Shown here one piece after another: positions 8,903-17,654 of a DNA stretch of 64,000 nucleotides (the stretch's first letter is position 1; each line of letters starts with the position of its first letter). The notes below the pieces were generated by a model, which made no database searches, had not been told where the DNA came from, and was given only the letters and a program-made list of their open reading frames with translations. The stretch lies in assembly GCA_964486865.1 (NCBI GenBank), contig CAZAOZ010000012.1:1-64000 (forward strand), written 5' to 3'. The translations under genes and the position numbers were made by a program. The DNA is from Ga0077527 sp964486865. GTDB lineage: Bacteria > Pseudomonadota > Gammaproteobacteria > Burkholderiales > SG8-41.

Positions 8903-9871
8903 GTGACCAGGAAACTGCCTTTGACATTTTTAGTTGCAATATTTGCAGTTGCGTCAACGGCCGCGTACGGGGCGGAGCGTTACCCAACAAAACCGGTACG
9001 CCTGATCGTGCCGTTTGCCCCCGGAGGCAACGTCGATATCGTCACGCGAGTAATTGCGCGCAAGCTCGCGGAAAATATCGGCCAGCAGGTAGTGGTTGAT
9101 AATCGTGCCGGTGCAGGAGGAGTCATCGGGACCGAGCTTGCCGCACGCGCACCGGCCGACGGTTACACGCTGGTCATGGTCACCGCCAGTCACCTCACCA
9201 ATCCGGGTTTGCGTAAACTTCCTTACGATACCGAAAAGGATTTCGCGCCGGTTTCCGTCGTTGTTGACGTGCCCGTCATTCTGGTTGTTCATCCGTCACT
9301 GCCAGTGCGGACCGTAACTGAATTGATTGCCTTGGCAAAAGCCAAGCCGGGGTCCCTCAACTTTGGCTCGGGCGGAGCGGGAACGGGCGCTCACCTCGCA
9401 GCCGAGTTACTGAAGAGCGCTGCCAAAGTGGATATTGTGCATATTCCGTACAAGGGTATCGGACTCGCGCTGGTCGATCTTCTCGGCGGGCAGATTCAGA
9501 TGATGTTTTCCGCGATGCCTTCGGTTATTCCGCATGTGCGCCAAAGCAGGCTCAGGGCCCTCGGGGTCGCGGCAGCAAAACGCGTACCGGCCCTGCCGGA
9601 CTTGCCTGCCATCCGAGAAACCGGTGTGTCAAACGTGGAAGCCAGCGTCAGTTTCACGCTGCTCGCACCCGCGGCCACATCCAAAAAAACCATCGCCTAT
9701 CTGAACAAAGAGATCGTCAAAACACTCGGCGCACCGGAAACAAATGAACGGCTGGTGAGCGAAGGTGCGATTCCGGTGGGCAGTTCTCCTGATGAGGCTG
9801 CGCGCTTCGTGACCAGTGAAATCGCCCGCTGGAACCGGGTCACAAAAACCTTGGGCTTGCGCCTCGACTGA
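8903..9871 (+). CDS. Bug/TctC-family periplasmic receptor
   Basis: The GTG at 8903, with AAGGAAG just upstream, starts a normal signal peptide (TRKLPLTFLVAIFAVASTAAYGA). A TTG at 8858 would add 15 non-signal residues. The mature protein shows YPTKPVRLIVPFAPGGNVD, VVVDNRAGAGGVIGTELAA, APADGYTLV and LPDLPAIRETGV. It is the second receptor of this cluster and immediately precedes the double rhodanese. Length (322 aa) is typical. Confidence 0.94.
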   Translation: MTRKLPLTFLVAIFAVASTAAYGAERYPTKPVRLIVPFAPGGNVDIVTRVIARKLAENIGQQVVVDNRAGAGGVIGTELAARAPADGYTLVMVTASHLTNPGLRKLPYDTEKDFAPVSVVVDVPVILVVHPSLPVRTVTELIALAKAKPGSLNFGSGGAGTGAHLAAELLKSAAKVDIVHIPYKGIGLALVDLLGGQIQMMFSAMPSVIPHVRQSRLRALGVAAAKRVPALPDLPAIRETGVSNVEASVSFTLLAPAATSKKTIAYLNKEIVKTLGAPETNERLVSEGAIPVGSSPDEAARFVTSEIARWNRVTKTLGLRLD

Positions 9872-9940
9872 GGATCATGAATTTTCAAACCACACCGCGT
9901 TGCCATGCAACGATCACCAATCAACAGGGAAGGAAATAAA

Positions 9941-10801
9941 GTGAATTTACGGGAAAATCAGAAAACAGAGGCATTGGTCGATCCGGCGTGGGTCGCCGCC
10001 CACAAGGACGATCCGGATGTCGTCCTGATCGACATCGCCGGCCTTGGACAGGATGAACTGCAGGCCTACAAGGCAGGTCACGTGCCGGGCGCCTACGGCT
10101 GGAAGTGGAAAGACATGCTGTGGGAAACGCACATGCGTGATTTCCCGTCTCCGGAAGAATTTGCGAGGCGCCTCGGCGCAGCCGGCATCGACAATGACAC
10201 TACCGTGGTGTTTTATGGTGAAGGCGTTCAATTCGGCATCTACGCCTGGTGGGTGTTCCGCTACTGCGGCCACGAGAAAGTGCGCATCCTCGATGGCGCG
10301 CGCTATCAGTGGGCAAAAGAGGGGCGTCCACTGGTCACCGACGTACCGGCACCCCGCCCCGCAAAAAAATACCACCCGGTTGCCCGCATTGAAAGCATGC
10401 GCATCCTGCGCGATGACGTTTTTAAATCACTGGGAAACAACCAGACCCTGCTGCTCGACGGCAGATCACACGAGGAATACCGCGGCGAGCGGGTAGGCGC
10501 GACCGGTGGTCCCGATGTGGGCGCGATGTGTTATGGACGAATTCCCGGCGCACGCCATCTCTTTTTTGACGACCTGCTGAACCCTACCAAGACTCTGAAA
10601 TCCAGAGAGGAATTAGAGCACCTGGTCAATGCCTGCGGCGTGAAGCCGGACAAGGACATCATCGTGTACTGCCGTCTCAGCCACCGTGCAACGGTTTTGT
10701 ATCTCGCTCTTACCCAAATCGTCGGAATTGAACGGGTAAAAGTGTATGACGGCTCCTGGACTGAATGGGGAAACGTGGTCGGCCTTCCGATCGAGCGTTG
10801 A
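9941..10801 (+). CDS. Double-domain rhodanese (sulfurtransferase)
   Basis: GTG 9941 sits 8 nt after AAGGAA and is preferred to an ATG at 9905 with no ribosome site. The 286 residues form two rhodanese domains. The N-terminal domain (about 10-135) has VVFYGEGVQFG where an active-site Cys loop would be, so it is catalytically inactive, as usual in this family. The C-terminal domain has the loop CRLSHR with Cys244. Such enzymes move sulfane sulfur (or selenium) between donors and thiols. It is followed by an OsmC protein and GcvH, which makes a sulfur-carrier pathway plausible. A broken copy of its 3' third lies at 12062-12331. Confidence 0.93.
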   Translation: MNLRENQKTEALVDPAWVAAHKDDPDVVLIDIAGLGQDELQAYKAGHVPGAYGWKWKDMLWETHMRDFPSPEEFARRLGAAGIDNDTTVVFYGEGVQFGIYAWWVFRYCGHEKVRILDGARYQWAKEGRPLVTDVPAPRPAKKYHPVARIESMRILRDDVFKSLGNNQTLLLDGRSHEEYRGERVGATGGPDVGAMCYGRIPGARHLFFDDLLNPTKTLKSREELEHLVNACGVKPDKDIIVYCRLSHRATVLYLALTQIVGIERVKVYDGSWTEWGNVVGLPIER

Positions 10802-10881
10802 TTTACCCAGCTACCGTCAATCACATATCCAGGCACCGCCGTTCGCCTGGTCATTAAACCTTGAATAAAGCGAGAACCCCG

Positions 10882-11304
10882 ATGAGTAATGGAAAACTGC
10901 AGGTGAACGTACGCCGGATTGAAGGCAAGAGACTCGAAGTGTCTGCACGCGGCAACCGCCTGATCGTTGATCAGATCTATGCCGACGGCGGGGAGGATAT
11001 CGGATTCCGGCCTACGGAACTCCTGCTGGGCGCCCTCGGGGCCTGCACCATGGGCACGGTGCTGACGTTCTGCGACAACATGAAAATTCCTGTTGAGTCC
11101 TTCACCATCGGCGTCGAGGGGAAACGGGAACCCGCGCCCGAGCGGATCAGCGAAATACAGGTTTCGATCAGCATTGAGGGAGACATTCCTGCTGAACGAC
11201 TGGACACGCTCAAGCGTGTCGCAAACGGCTGCAGGATTCACTACACAATCACGCACTCCCCGAAAATCGGGATTGACCTGAACTCAGGCGGCAAGACCGT
11301 CTGA
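10882..11304 (+). CDS. OsmC-family peroxidase-like protein
   Basis: The ATG at 10882 gives 140 residues. The first catalytic cysteine lies in LLLGALGACTMGTVLTFC and the second in KRVANGCRIHYTI, the two-Cys arrangement of OsmC/Ohr proteins that reduce organic hydroperoxides, often with a lipoyl protein as electron donor. A GcvH-type lipoyl protein gene follows after 50 bp. It is an intact relative of the frameshifted gene at 6800. OsmC, rhodanese and lipoyl protein side by side suggest thiol or persulfide chemistry (inference). Confidence 0.92.
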   Translation: MSNGKLQVNVRRIEGKRLEVSARGNRLIVDQIYADGGEDIGFRPTELLLGALGACTMGTVLTFCDNMKIPVESFTIGVEGKREPAPERISEIQVSISIEGDIPAERLDTLKRVANGCRIHYTITHSPKIGIDLNSGGKTV

Positions 11305-11354
11305 CGGGCACGCTAACGCGTGCGCCCCATGTTCACATATATCCGAGAAAGCAA

Positions 11355-11741
11355 ATGATTCCTGAAAACCTGAAATACATGGAAAGCCACGAGTGGGCAA
11401 AAATCGCAGCTGACGGCACGGTGGAAGTCGGCATCACTTTTCATGCGCAGGAGCAACTGGGTGACGTCGTATTCGTCCAGCCGCCTGAACCGGGATCCTT
11501 GGTCAAGCAGGGGAGTGCCTGTGCGGTGATCGAGTCGGTCAAGTCGGCATCAGACATCCACGCGCCGGTATCGGGCGTGGTGTTCGCAACAAATCAGGAA
11601 CTGGCGGCCCGCCCGGAACTGGTCAACAGCGACCCCTACGGGACATGGATGTTCCGCATCAAACCCGGCAACCCGGACGAGTTCGGCGCATTGCTCGATG
11701 CCGCCGGTTACCGGAAATTCGTCGAATCCGGAACGCATTAA
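11355..11741 (+). CDS. gcvH: Glycine cleavage system H-like lipoyl protein
   Basis: This 128-residue protein has the full GcvH pattern: SHEWAKIAADGTVEVGITFH, AQEQLGDVVFVQPPEPG, and the lipoylation site VIESVKSASDIHAPVSG with Lys63. No gcvT or gcvP is nearby; its neighbours are OsmC and a rhodanese. It could be a spare H protein, or a dedicated lipoyl carrier feeding electrons to OsmC, as lipoyl proteins do for Ohr/OsmC peroxidases in other bacteria. The sequence alone cannot separate these. Confidence 0.92.
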   Translation: MIPENLKYMESHEWAKIAADGTVEVGITFHAQEQLGDVVFVQPPEPGSLVKQGSACAVIESVKSASDIHAPVSGVVFATNQELAARPELVNSDPYGTWMFRIKPGNPDEFGALLDAAGYRKFVESGTH

Positions 11742-11818
11742 GCGCTTCCCGGCCGGTTCTGTTACAAGGCGCGACGCCCGCTTCCTCAGCCGCCACACCC
11801 GGCGCATGCCGAGACGCG

Positions 11819-12060
11819 CTATTCGCGGATGCCGACGTCCCTGATCAGCCTGCCCCACTTCGCCATTTCGGATTTGATCGTCGCGGCGAAAGCTTCCGGC
11901 GTCGTCGCCATCGCTTCGGTGCCGGCAGCAACCAGTTTTTCCTTCACGTCGGGCCGCTGCATGATGCGCACGATTTCGGTGTTGAGCTGGCGGATGACGG
12001 GGTCGGGCGTGCGCGCCGGCGCAAACATCCCGTTCAGCGACACTGACTCGTAACCGGGCA
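11819..12060 (-). pseudogene. 3' remnant of a Bug receptor gene
   Basis: The last 80 or so residues of a Bug protein are present (ALPGYESVSLNGMFAPARTP to WGRLIRDVGIRE). They are nearly identical to the C-terminus of the intact gene at 13428-14375, with changes such as Q for K and D for E. Upstream of ALPGYE the match stops abruptly at about 12060, where the rhodanese remnant begins on the other strand. There is no signal peptide or start. Confidence 0.85.
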
Positions 12061-12061
12061 G

Positions 12062-12331
12062 TGCTACGGCCGGATTCCCGGCGCGCGCCACGTGTTTTTC
12101 GAAAAACTGCTGAACACCAACAAAAGCCTGAAATCACGAGACGAACTGCAGGCCGTCTTCGATGCCAGCGGCGCCGACCCGCAAAAGGACATCATTGCCT
12201 ACTGCCGGCTCAGCCACCGCGCGACGGTGCTATAGTTCGCCCTCACGGAAATCCTCGGCCTGAAACGGGTCAGGGTGTACGATGGCCCGTGGACCGAATG
12301 GGGCAACGTGGTCGGACTGCCGATCGAGCGC
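12062..12331 (+). pseudogene. 3' remnant of a rhodanese gene with an amber codon
   Basis: The sequence translates as CYGRIPGARHVFFEKLLNT, then DIIAYCRLSHRATVL, a TAG at 12233-12235, and WTEWGNVVGLPIERG. It is the C-terminal third of a close relative of the rhodanese at 9941-10801, including its active loop. The start and N-terminal domain are absent, and TAG replaces a Tyr codon. It runs in frame towards the Bug gene at 12401, so callers may extend that gene upstream to about 12275. Confidence 0.85.
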
Positions 12332-12400
12332 GGACCAAAAACGGTGCGCTCTTTTTCCAGAACATTCGCACAGAAAAACACGATGGAAGGCAAGACGACG

Positions 12401-13369
12401 ATGAAGGAAAGAATATTCCGATTGGGCCTGTACTTGGGTCTCGCGGTGCTTTCCCTGGAAGCAATCGGGCAAGGTTTCCCTTCAAAACCAGTACGCTTTA
12501 TCATTCCATTTCCTCCTGGAGCCGGGCCCGATATTGTCTCGCGGACAATAGCACCCAAACTCTCGGAGCGATGGGGACAGCAAATTGTCGTTGACAATCG
12601 TCCCGGCGGTGGGGGCAACATCGCGGTTGAGTTGAGCGCAAAAGCAGTACCTGATGGTCATACGCTGCTTCTGGCTTCCAATCACGTCACCATCAACCCC
12701 AGCTTGTTCGAAAAAATACCTTATAACCCGAAGCAGGATTTTATCGGGGTAACACTGGCCGCAGTTACTCCCAATATCCTGGTGGTCCATCCGTCCCTGC
12801 CTTCCAAATCAGTCAAGGAACTTGTCACGCTTGCGAAATCAAAACCAGGGCAGATCAATTTTTCGTCGGGTGGAAATGGCAGTGTCGGGCATCTTGCCGC
12901 CGAAATGTTCAAGGCATCCACCAAGGTGGACATGGTACATATTCCGTACAAAGGTCCGACCGCGGCCATAACCGCACTTTTAAGCGGGGAGGCCTCGATA
13001 GGTTTTCTCTTGGCGGCAGCGGCATTGCCGCATACCAAAACCGGGAAGTTGCGGGGGCTTGCCGTAACAGGCAGCAACCGCTCGCCCGCGGCTCCGGAAC
13101 TGCCGACCGTGGTGGAGACCGGCGTGGCAGGTTACGACATCGTGGCATGGCAGGGCGTATTTGCTCCGACCGGCACACCACAAAACATCATAAAAAAAAT
13201 ATATTCCGATACGATCGCCGTGCTCGGCATGCCAGACATCAGGCGCGCACTGTTGGCCCAGGCTTTTGAACCCGTCGGAAACACACCGGAAGAATTTTCA
13301 GAATACATAAAGAACGATCTCGTGAAATGGGCCAGAGTTGTTCGGGAAGCGCGTGTCCAGGTAGATTGA
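12401..13369 (+). CDS. Bug/TctC-family periplasmic receptor
   Basis: ATG 12401 (MKERIFRLGLYLGLAVLSL) gives a proper signal peptide and 322 residues. The in-frame sequence upstream is rhodanese remnant, not part of this protein. Hallmarks are FPSKPVRFIIPFPPGAGPD, IVVDNRPGGGGNIAVELSA and VPDGHTLL, with LPTVVETGVAGYDIV near residue 240. It follows the recombination scar and converges on another Bug gene at 13428. Confidence 0.94.
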   Translation: MKERIFRLGLYLGLAVLSLEAIGQGFPSKPVRFIIPFPPGAGPDIVSRTIAPKLSERWGQQIVVDNRPGGGGNIAVELSAKAVPDGHTLLLASNHVTINPSLFEKIPYNPKQDFIGVTLAAVTPNILVVHPSLPSKSVKELVTLAKSKPGQINFSSGGNGSVGHLAAEMFKASTKVDMVHIPYKGPTAAITALLSGEASIGFLLAAAALPHTKTGKLRGLAVTGSNRSPAAPELPTVVETGVAGYDIVAWQGVFAPTGTPQNIIKKIYSDTIAVLGMPDIRRALLAQAFEPVGNTPEEFSEYIKNDLVKWARVVREARVQVD

Positions 13370-13427
13370 GGGAATCAGCGGGTGATCTATCACCCTGAAG
13401 CCCGGGAACCGCTCATTGCAGCCCGCA

Positions 13428-14375
13428 TCACTCGCGAATACCGGCCTCGCGGATCAGCCTGCCCCACTTGGCCATTTCCGACTGGATCGTCGCCGCGAAC
13501 TCTTCCGGCGTGGTCGCCATGGCATCGGTGCCGGCAGCAACCAGTTTCTCTTTCACGTCGGGCCGCTTCATGATGCGCACGATTTCGGTGTTGAGCTGGC
13601 GGATGACGGGATCGGGCGTACGCGCCGGCGCAAACATGCCGTTCAGCGACACTGACTCGTAACCAGGCAGCGCCGCGGCCAGCAACGGCAGGCCGGGCGC
13701 CAGCGCCGTCGGCTGCAGGCTGGTCACCGCCAGCGCGCGCAGCTTCCCCGACTTGATATGCGGCGTTACCGAGCCCGCGGTCGGAAACATCATTTCCACC
13801 TCACCGCTCAACAACCCGATCAGCGAACCGCCGGTACCCTTGTAGGCGACGCGCACGATGTTGAGCTGCGCCATCGCCTTGAACAGCTCCGCGGCGAGAT
13901 GGGGTGCTGCGCCCAGCGAGCCCGCCGCGTAATTGAGTTCTCCCGGCCGCGCCCTGGCCAGCGCGATCAGTTCGCGCACCGACTTCACGGGCAGCGACGG
14001 ATGCACGACGATGATGTTGGGTGAAGCAGCCACCAGCGTAATGGGCACGAAATCCTTCACCGGGTCGTACGGCGTGTTGCTGCGGATGAATGGGGACAAC
14101 CACACCGCGCTGCCGTAGAGCAGCAGCGTGTACCCGTCGGCGGGCGCGCGGGCGACGATTTCAGCGGCAATCGTGCCGCGATTATCGACAATCACGGTCT
14201 GCCCGAGCGCCGGGCGCAACTCCTGCGCAATCAGCCGCGCGACAATGTCGTTGGCGCTGCCCGGCGCGACGGTGACGATGCGCACGGGCTTCGCCGGATA
14301 AGCCTGCGCGAGCGCAGCACCCGGCGCGCCTGTGCCGAGCAGAACCATCATCACCAGCCATTGCCACTGTTGCAT
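13428..14375 (-). CDS. Bug/TctC-family receptor with a shortened binding loop
   Basis: This 315-residue protein has a signal peptide (MQQWQWLVMMVLLGTGAPGAALAQ). The usual loop VDNR-(P/A)GAGG-xIG-AE is shortened to VDNRGTIAAEIVA, about six residues missing from the glycine-rich ligand loop. The first loop is VTVAPGSAND instead of VPFAPGG. The rest (APADGYTLL, VVHPSLPVKSVRELIALA) is normal. The changes may alter ligand choice or mark early decay. Its 3' end is the source, or sister, of the remnant at 11819. Confidence 0.9.
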   Translation of the reverse strand: MQQWQWLVMMVLLGTGAPGAALAQAYPAKPVRIVTVAPGSANDIVARLIAQELRPALGQTVIVDNRGTIAAEIVARAPADGYTLLLYGSAVWLSPFIRSNTPYDPVKDFVPITLVAASPNIIVVHPSLPVKSVRELIALARARPGELNYAAGSLGAAPHLAAELFKAMAQLNIVRVAYKGTGGSLIGLLSGEVEMMFPTAGSVTPHIKSGKLRALAVTSLQPTALAPGLPLLAAALPGYESVSLNGMFAPARTPDPVIRQLNTEIVRIMKRPDVKEKLVAAGTDAMATTPEEFAATIQSEMAKWGRLIREAGIRE

Positions 14376-14380
14376 CGCCT

Positions 14381-14450
14381 GCCCCTCTCCCCAACCCTCT
14401 ACTCCGCTTCAAGTGTTCCCTTGTCCCCGCTTGCGGGGAGAGGGGGGTTC
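14381..14450. repeat. Intergenic C/G-rich inverted-repeat element, copy 1
   Basis: A CCCCTCTCC...CTCCGCTTCAAGTGTTCCC...GGGGAGAGG element lies just upstream of the Bug gene start at 14375. The same core (GCTTC-AAGTG and the CTCTCC/GGAGAG stem) recurs at 43251-43319 and inside the uvrA reading frame at 57583-57680. Confidence 0.7.
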
Positions 14451-14540
14451 ATTTTGTCAGCCGCTCTTATTCTTGTCAGCCGCCATTGTTATTCAGCAGA
14501 CTGGCGGCGCACGTTGCGCCATCACTATACCAATGGTTCG

Positions 14541-15428
14541 TTACCGCGGCCGGTCGCCGCTGATCTGCACACGATGCATCATGCGGCGCTCGCGGTCATC
14601 AAACGCATCGCGGCGGTGAATCAGGCAACGGTTGTCCCAGATCAGCGTGTCGCCCGCCTGCCATTCGTGGCCCCACACGAACTCGGGCCGCGATGCATGT
14701 GCCCACAGCTGATCGAGCAGGCGTTCACTTTCTTCGAGCGGCAGGCCGATGATGTAAGCGTTGCGGCGGCGACCGAGATACAGCGCCTTGCGCCCGGTCA
14801 GCGGATGGGTGCGAAAAATTTTGTGCTGCGCGCCGGGCGCTTCGCGCGGATCGGTCACCTCGGCGAATCCCTTGCGCAACTGGCCGGCACTGTTGTACGT
14901 CTCGTCGTGAATCAGCATCATGCCCTCGAGCCGCGTCCTGAGTGCGGCGGGCAGCGTGTCGTAGGCGAGATACTGGTTGGCAAAGTACGTGTTGCCGCCG
15001 GCGGGCGGCACTTCCAGCGCATGCAGCATCGCGTAACTGCAGGGCTTCGCGCGGTACGACATGTCGGTATGCCAGATCGCTTCGCCCGCGCCAAGATTGC
15101 CCAGCGGCCGGCCGTCGGCCGTCAGATTGGAAATCACCAGGATGTCCGGATACGCGTCGATATAGGGCTTGCCGATGACGCTCATGCCCGGCGGCTCGAG
15201 TTCGCCGAAGGCTTTGCCGAGCGCGATCAGTTGCGGGTCCGTAATCGGCTGGCCGCGCACGAACACGACCAGATGTTCCAGCAACGCCTGCTTCAGCGTC
15301 GCGACCGTGACGGCATCCAGCGCGGCCAGATCGACGCCCTCGACTTCCGTGCCGCAGCCTTTGCCGCTCGGCACGATGCGCGGCGCCCGCATTGACGGCA
15401 ACGGCGTTTTTGTCTGCACATCAGGCAT
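14541..15428 (-). CDS. TauD/TfdA-family Fe(II)/2-oxoglutarate dioxygenase
   Basis: The ATG at 15428 (MPDVQTKTP) gives 295 residues. The iron triad is visible as HTD in AIWHTDMSYRAKP and the distal His near RCLIHRRDAFD. The 2-oxoglutarate-binding Arg is probably in FDDRERRMMHRVQ. The family hydroxylates sulfonates, phenoxyacetates and other carboxylated substrates, releasing sulfite or phenol. Next to the carboxylate receptor genes it is a candidate first catabolic step. The specific substrate is unknown. Confidence 0.93.
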   Translation of the reverse strand: MPDVQTKTPLPSMRAPRIVPSGKGCGTEVEGVDLAALDAVTVATLKQALLEHLVVFVRGQPITDPQLIALGKAFGELEPPGMSVIGKPYIDAYPDILVISNLTADGRPLGNLGAGEAIWHTDMSYRAKPCSYAMLHALEVPPAGGNTYFANQYLAYDTLPAALRTRLEGMMLIHDETYNSAGQLRKGFAEVTDPREAPGAQHKIFRTHPLTGRKALYLGRRRNAYIIGLPLEESERLLDQLWAHASRPEFVWGHEWQAGDTLIWDNRCLIHRRDAFDDRERRMMHRVQISGDRPR

Positions 15429-15929
15429 CGGTTTTCTCTGGTATTGCCTTTCCGGGTGATGCACCAATCATACGGATCAGCCGCGCCCGCGGCCAGCACC
15501 CTAAACCCCGCGCATTCCCGGCCGTTAATGAATCAGCTCCGGCAACTCCGGGTCGGGCCAGTCTCACGAACCAAGGCCAAGTCGATCCGGTTGCTGCCAC
15601 CGAAGTCCGCTGTTGTGCGCGCCCCTCTGCCGGGTGTACCTGATGCGGACGTGCGGCGACCACCCTCCACCCGCAGTCCGGGGGGTTGTCCCGACCGGGG
15701 TTCCGGAGTGACCCAAAGGGCGCGGCTCAGGTCGCGCCCTTTGCTTTTGGTCTTTCAGACTATTCAACGGGTTGTACGCGCCGCCCCGGCGATACCCGAA
15801 ATTGCGCGACGTACCGCCCCCTGTTCTGCTCAAGAAAAAAGCAGCTGCTGTCGATAATGAACACAGCAGTAGTGGTCGCAAGAATCGGCGCGGTATTACC
15901 CGCGCCGAATCCGGAAGGAGGTTGCCGTC
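15429..15929. other. Long intergenic stretch, no convincing gene
   Basis: About 500 bp lie between the dioxygenase start and the small ORF at 15930. No reading frame here has a ribosome site or recognisable protein similarity, and no tRNA cloverleaf was found. The only clear structure is the hairpin at 15715-15742. Confidence 0.5.
15715..15742 (+). terminator. Perfect 10-bp hairpin, possible terminator
   Basis: AAAGGGCGCG is followed by an 8-nt loop and its perfect complement CGCGCCCTTT, then GCTTTTGG. The stem is strong but the T-run is short and interrupted. It could be a terminator or part of an unannotated RNA. Confidence 0.5.
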
Positions 15930-16112
15930 ATGCAACAACTTGCTTTGCCTCTGCAAATCGATCCAAGCGCGGATCCCGCGCTGCGGCGCGCGTGGCTCAT
16001 CAGCCGCGTCCGCCTGCCCTTTCACATTGCCATCAATACGCCGGCCATCGCCATCTGCCTGCGGCAAATGGCTGCCGCAGACCGCCGGCGCCGCGGTTAC
16101 GCCGCCGGTTGA
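15930..16112 (+). CDS. Small hypothetical protein (60 aa)
   Basis: The ATG follows a near-consensus AAGGAGGT site at 7-nt spacing, unusual for a random frame. The product starts MQQLALPLQIDPSADPALRR and ends in a basic RRRRGYAAG tail. A moderately hydrophobic middle (LPFHIAINTPAIAICLRQMA) could be amphipathic. It has no recognised family. It converges on the dehydrogenase gene. Translation is plausible because of the ribosome site alone. Confidence 0.4.
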   Translation: MQQLALPLQIDPSADPALRRAWLISRVRLPFHIAINTPAIAICLRQMAAADRRRRGYAAG

Positions 16113-16124
16113 ACAGCGCGGGCG

Positions 16125-17564
16125 TTACAGCCCCGCCTGCGTGATGAACTTCGAGATCAAATAGGGTTCGATGGCCTCGCTGCCGCCCTCGGAGCCGTAG
16201 CCGGAATCCTTCACCCCGCCGAACGGCACCTCGGGTAACGCAAAGCCCAGGTGATTGATGGTCATCATGCCGGTCTCGACCTGCGCCGCGATCGCGTTCG
16301 CGGTTTTCGCGGACTTCGTCCACGCGTAGGCGGCGAGTCCGTACGGCAGGCGGTTGGCCTCGGTCACCGCATCGTCGAATGTCCTGAACGGATTGATGAT
16401 CGCCAGCGGACCGAAAGGCTCGGTGTTCATCGCCATCGCGCTGGTCGCCAGTTCGGTAATCACCGTCGGCTCGAAAAAATTGCCCTTCTCGCCGATCGGG
16501 TAGCCGCCGGTCTGCACCTTGCCGCCGTGTTTTTTTGCATCCTCGACGTTCGCCACCATCGCGCTCTGCCGGCGCGGATTGGCCAGCGTCGCCATCTTGG
16601 TATCCTTGTCGAAACCGTCACCGACCTTGATCGCCTTCGCACCTTCGGTGAACTTCTCGACGAACTGCTTGTAGATCCCCTCCTGCACCAGGAACCGCGT
16701 CGGCGACACGCACACCTGGCCGGCGTTGCGGTACTTCATGAAGGTCATGGTCTTCGCCGCGAGCTCGACGTCGGCATCATCAAAAATGATCACCGGCGCG
16801 TGGCCGCCCAGTTCCATGGTCGCACGCTTCATGTACTGGCCGGCCATCGCCGCCAGTTGCTTGCCCACCGGCGTGGAGCCGGTGAAGGTGATCTTGCGGA
16901 TCACCGGATGCGGAATCAGGTAACTTGAAATCTCCGCCGGGCTGCCATACACCAGGTTGATGACGCCGGCCGGCACGCCGGCGTCAGCAAATGCGCGCAC
17001 CAGCTCCGCCGGTGAGGCCGGGGTTTCTTCCGGCGCCTTGATGATGATCGAACAGCCGGTGGACAGCGCCGCCGACAGCTTGCGCACCGCCTGGTTGATC
17101 GGGAAATTCCACGGCGTAAAGGCCGCGACCGGGCCGACCGGCTCCTTCACCACCAGTTGATAAATGCCCTCGGCGCGCGCCGGAATCACGCGACCATAGG
17201 CGCGGCGGCCTTCCTCGGCGAACCAGTCGATCAGGTCGGCGCCGGCCAGCGCCTCGAGTTTGGCTTCGCCGACGGGCTTGCCCTGCTCGAAGGTCATGTA
17301 AGTCGCGATGGTATCGGCGCGCTCGCGGACCAGATCCGCGGCCTTGCGCATGATCTTGCTGCGCTCGTAGGCCGACACCTTGCGCCATACCCTGAAGCCG
17401 GCTTCCGCAGCCTCAAGCGCACGATCGAGGTCGGCTTTTTCGGCGTAAGCGACCGTGCCGATCTGCTGGTGATTGGCGGGATTGACGACCGGCAGCGTGC
17501 GGCCGGCGGTAGCGGGGCACCACTGGCCGTTGATGTAGAGCAGCGTGTTGGGATACGTGGACAT
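16125..17564 (-). CDS. gabD: NAD(P)-dependent succinate-semialdehyde dehydrogenase family
   Basis: The ATG at 17564 (MSTYPNTLLYINGQW) gives 479 residues; the open frame upstream to 17633 lacks a sensible N-terminus. Aldehyde dehydrogenase motifs appear in order: TPWNFPIN, FTGSTPVGKQL, ELGGHAPVIIFDDAD and the catalytic Cys in NAGQVCVSPTRFLV. The pattern is closest to GabD-type enzymes that oxidise short semialdehydes to dicarboxylates. An RraA-like gene upstream on the same strand suggests use in breakdown of a hydroxy-oxo-acid or aromatic compound. Exact substrate not certain. Confidence 0.9.
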   Translation of the reverse strand: MSTYPNTLLYINGQWCPATAGRTLPVVNPANHQQIGTVAYAEKADLDRALEAAEAGFRVWRKVSAYERSKIMRKAADLVRERADTIATYMTFEQGKPVGEAKLEALAGADLIDWFAEEGRRAYGRVIPARAEGIYQLVVKEPVGPVAAFTPWNFPINQAVRKLSAALSTGCSIIIKAPEETPASPAELVRAFADAGVPAGVINLVYGSPAEISSYLIPHPVIRKITFTGSTPVGKQLAAMAGQYMKRATMELGGHAPVIIFDDADVELAAKTMTFMKYRNAGQVCVSPTRFLVQEGIYKQFVEKFTEGAKAIKVGDGFDKDTKMATLANPRRQSAMVANVEDAKKHGGKVQTGGYPIGEKGNFFEPTVITELATSAMAMNTEPFGPLAIINPFRTFDDAVTEANRLPYGLAAYAWTKSAKTANAIAAQVETGMMTINHLGFALPEVPFGGVKDSGYGSEGGSEAIEPYLISKFITQAGL

Positions 17565-17654
17565 GGCGGTGCACCTTATGCGAGGAGTAACGGAAAGGCC
17601 GAAGGATAAACGACTTTGGCGCGGGCCGGGCACAGAACCGGGTCGCGGCGGGAC

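Noticed and set aside
12233..12235. In-frame TAG in the rhodanese remnant as a possible recoding site
   Set aside because: The gene lacks its start and N-terminal domain; it is a decaying duplicate. TAG replaces Tyr, and no recoding structure was noticed.
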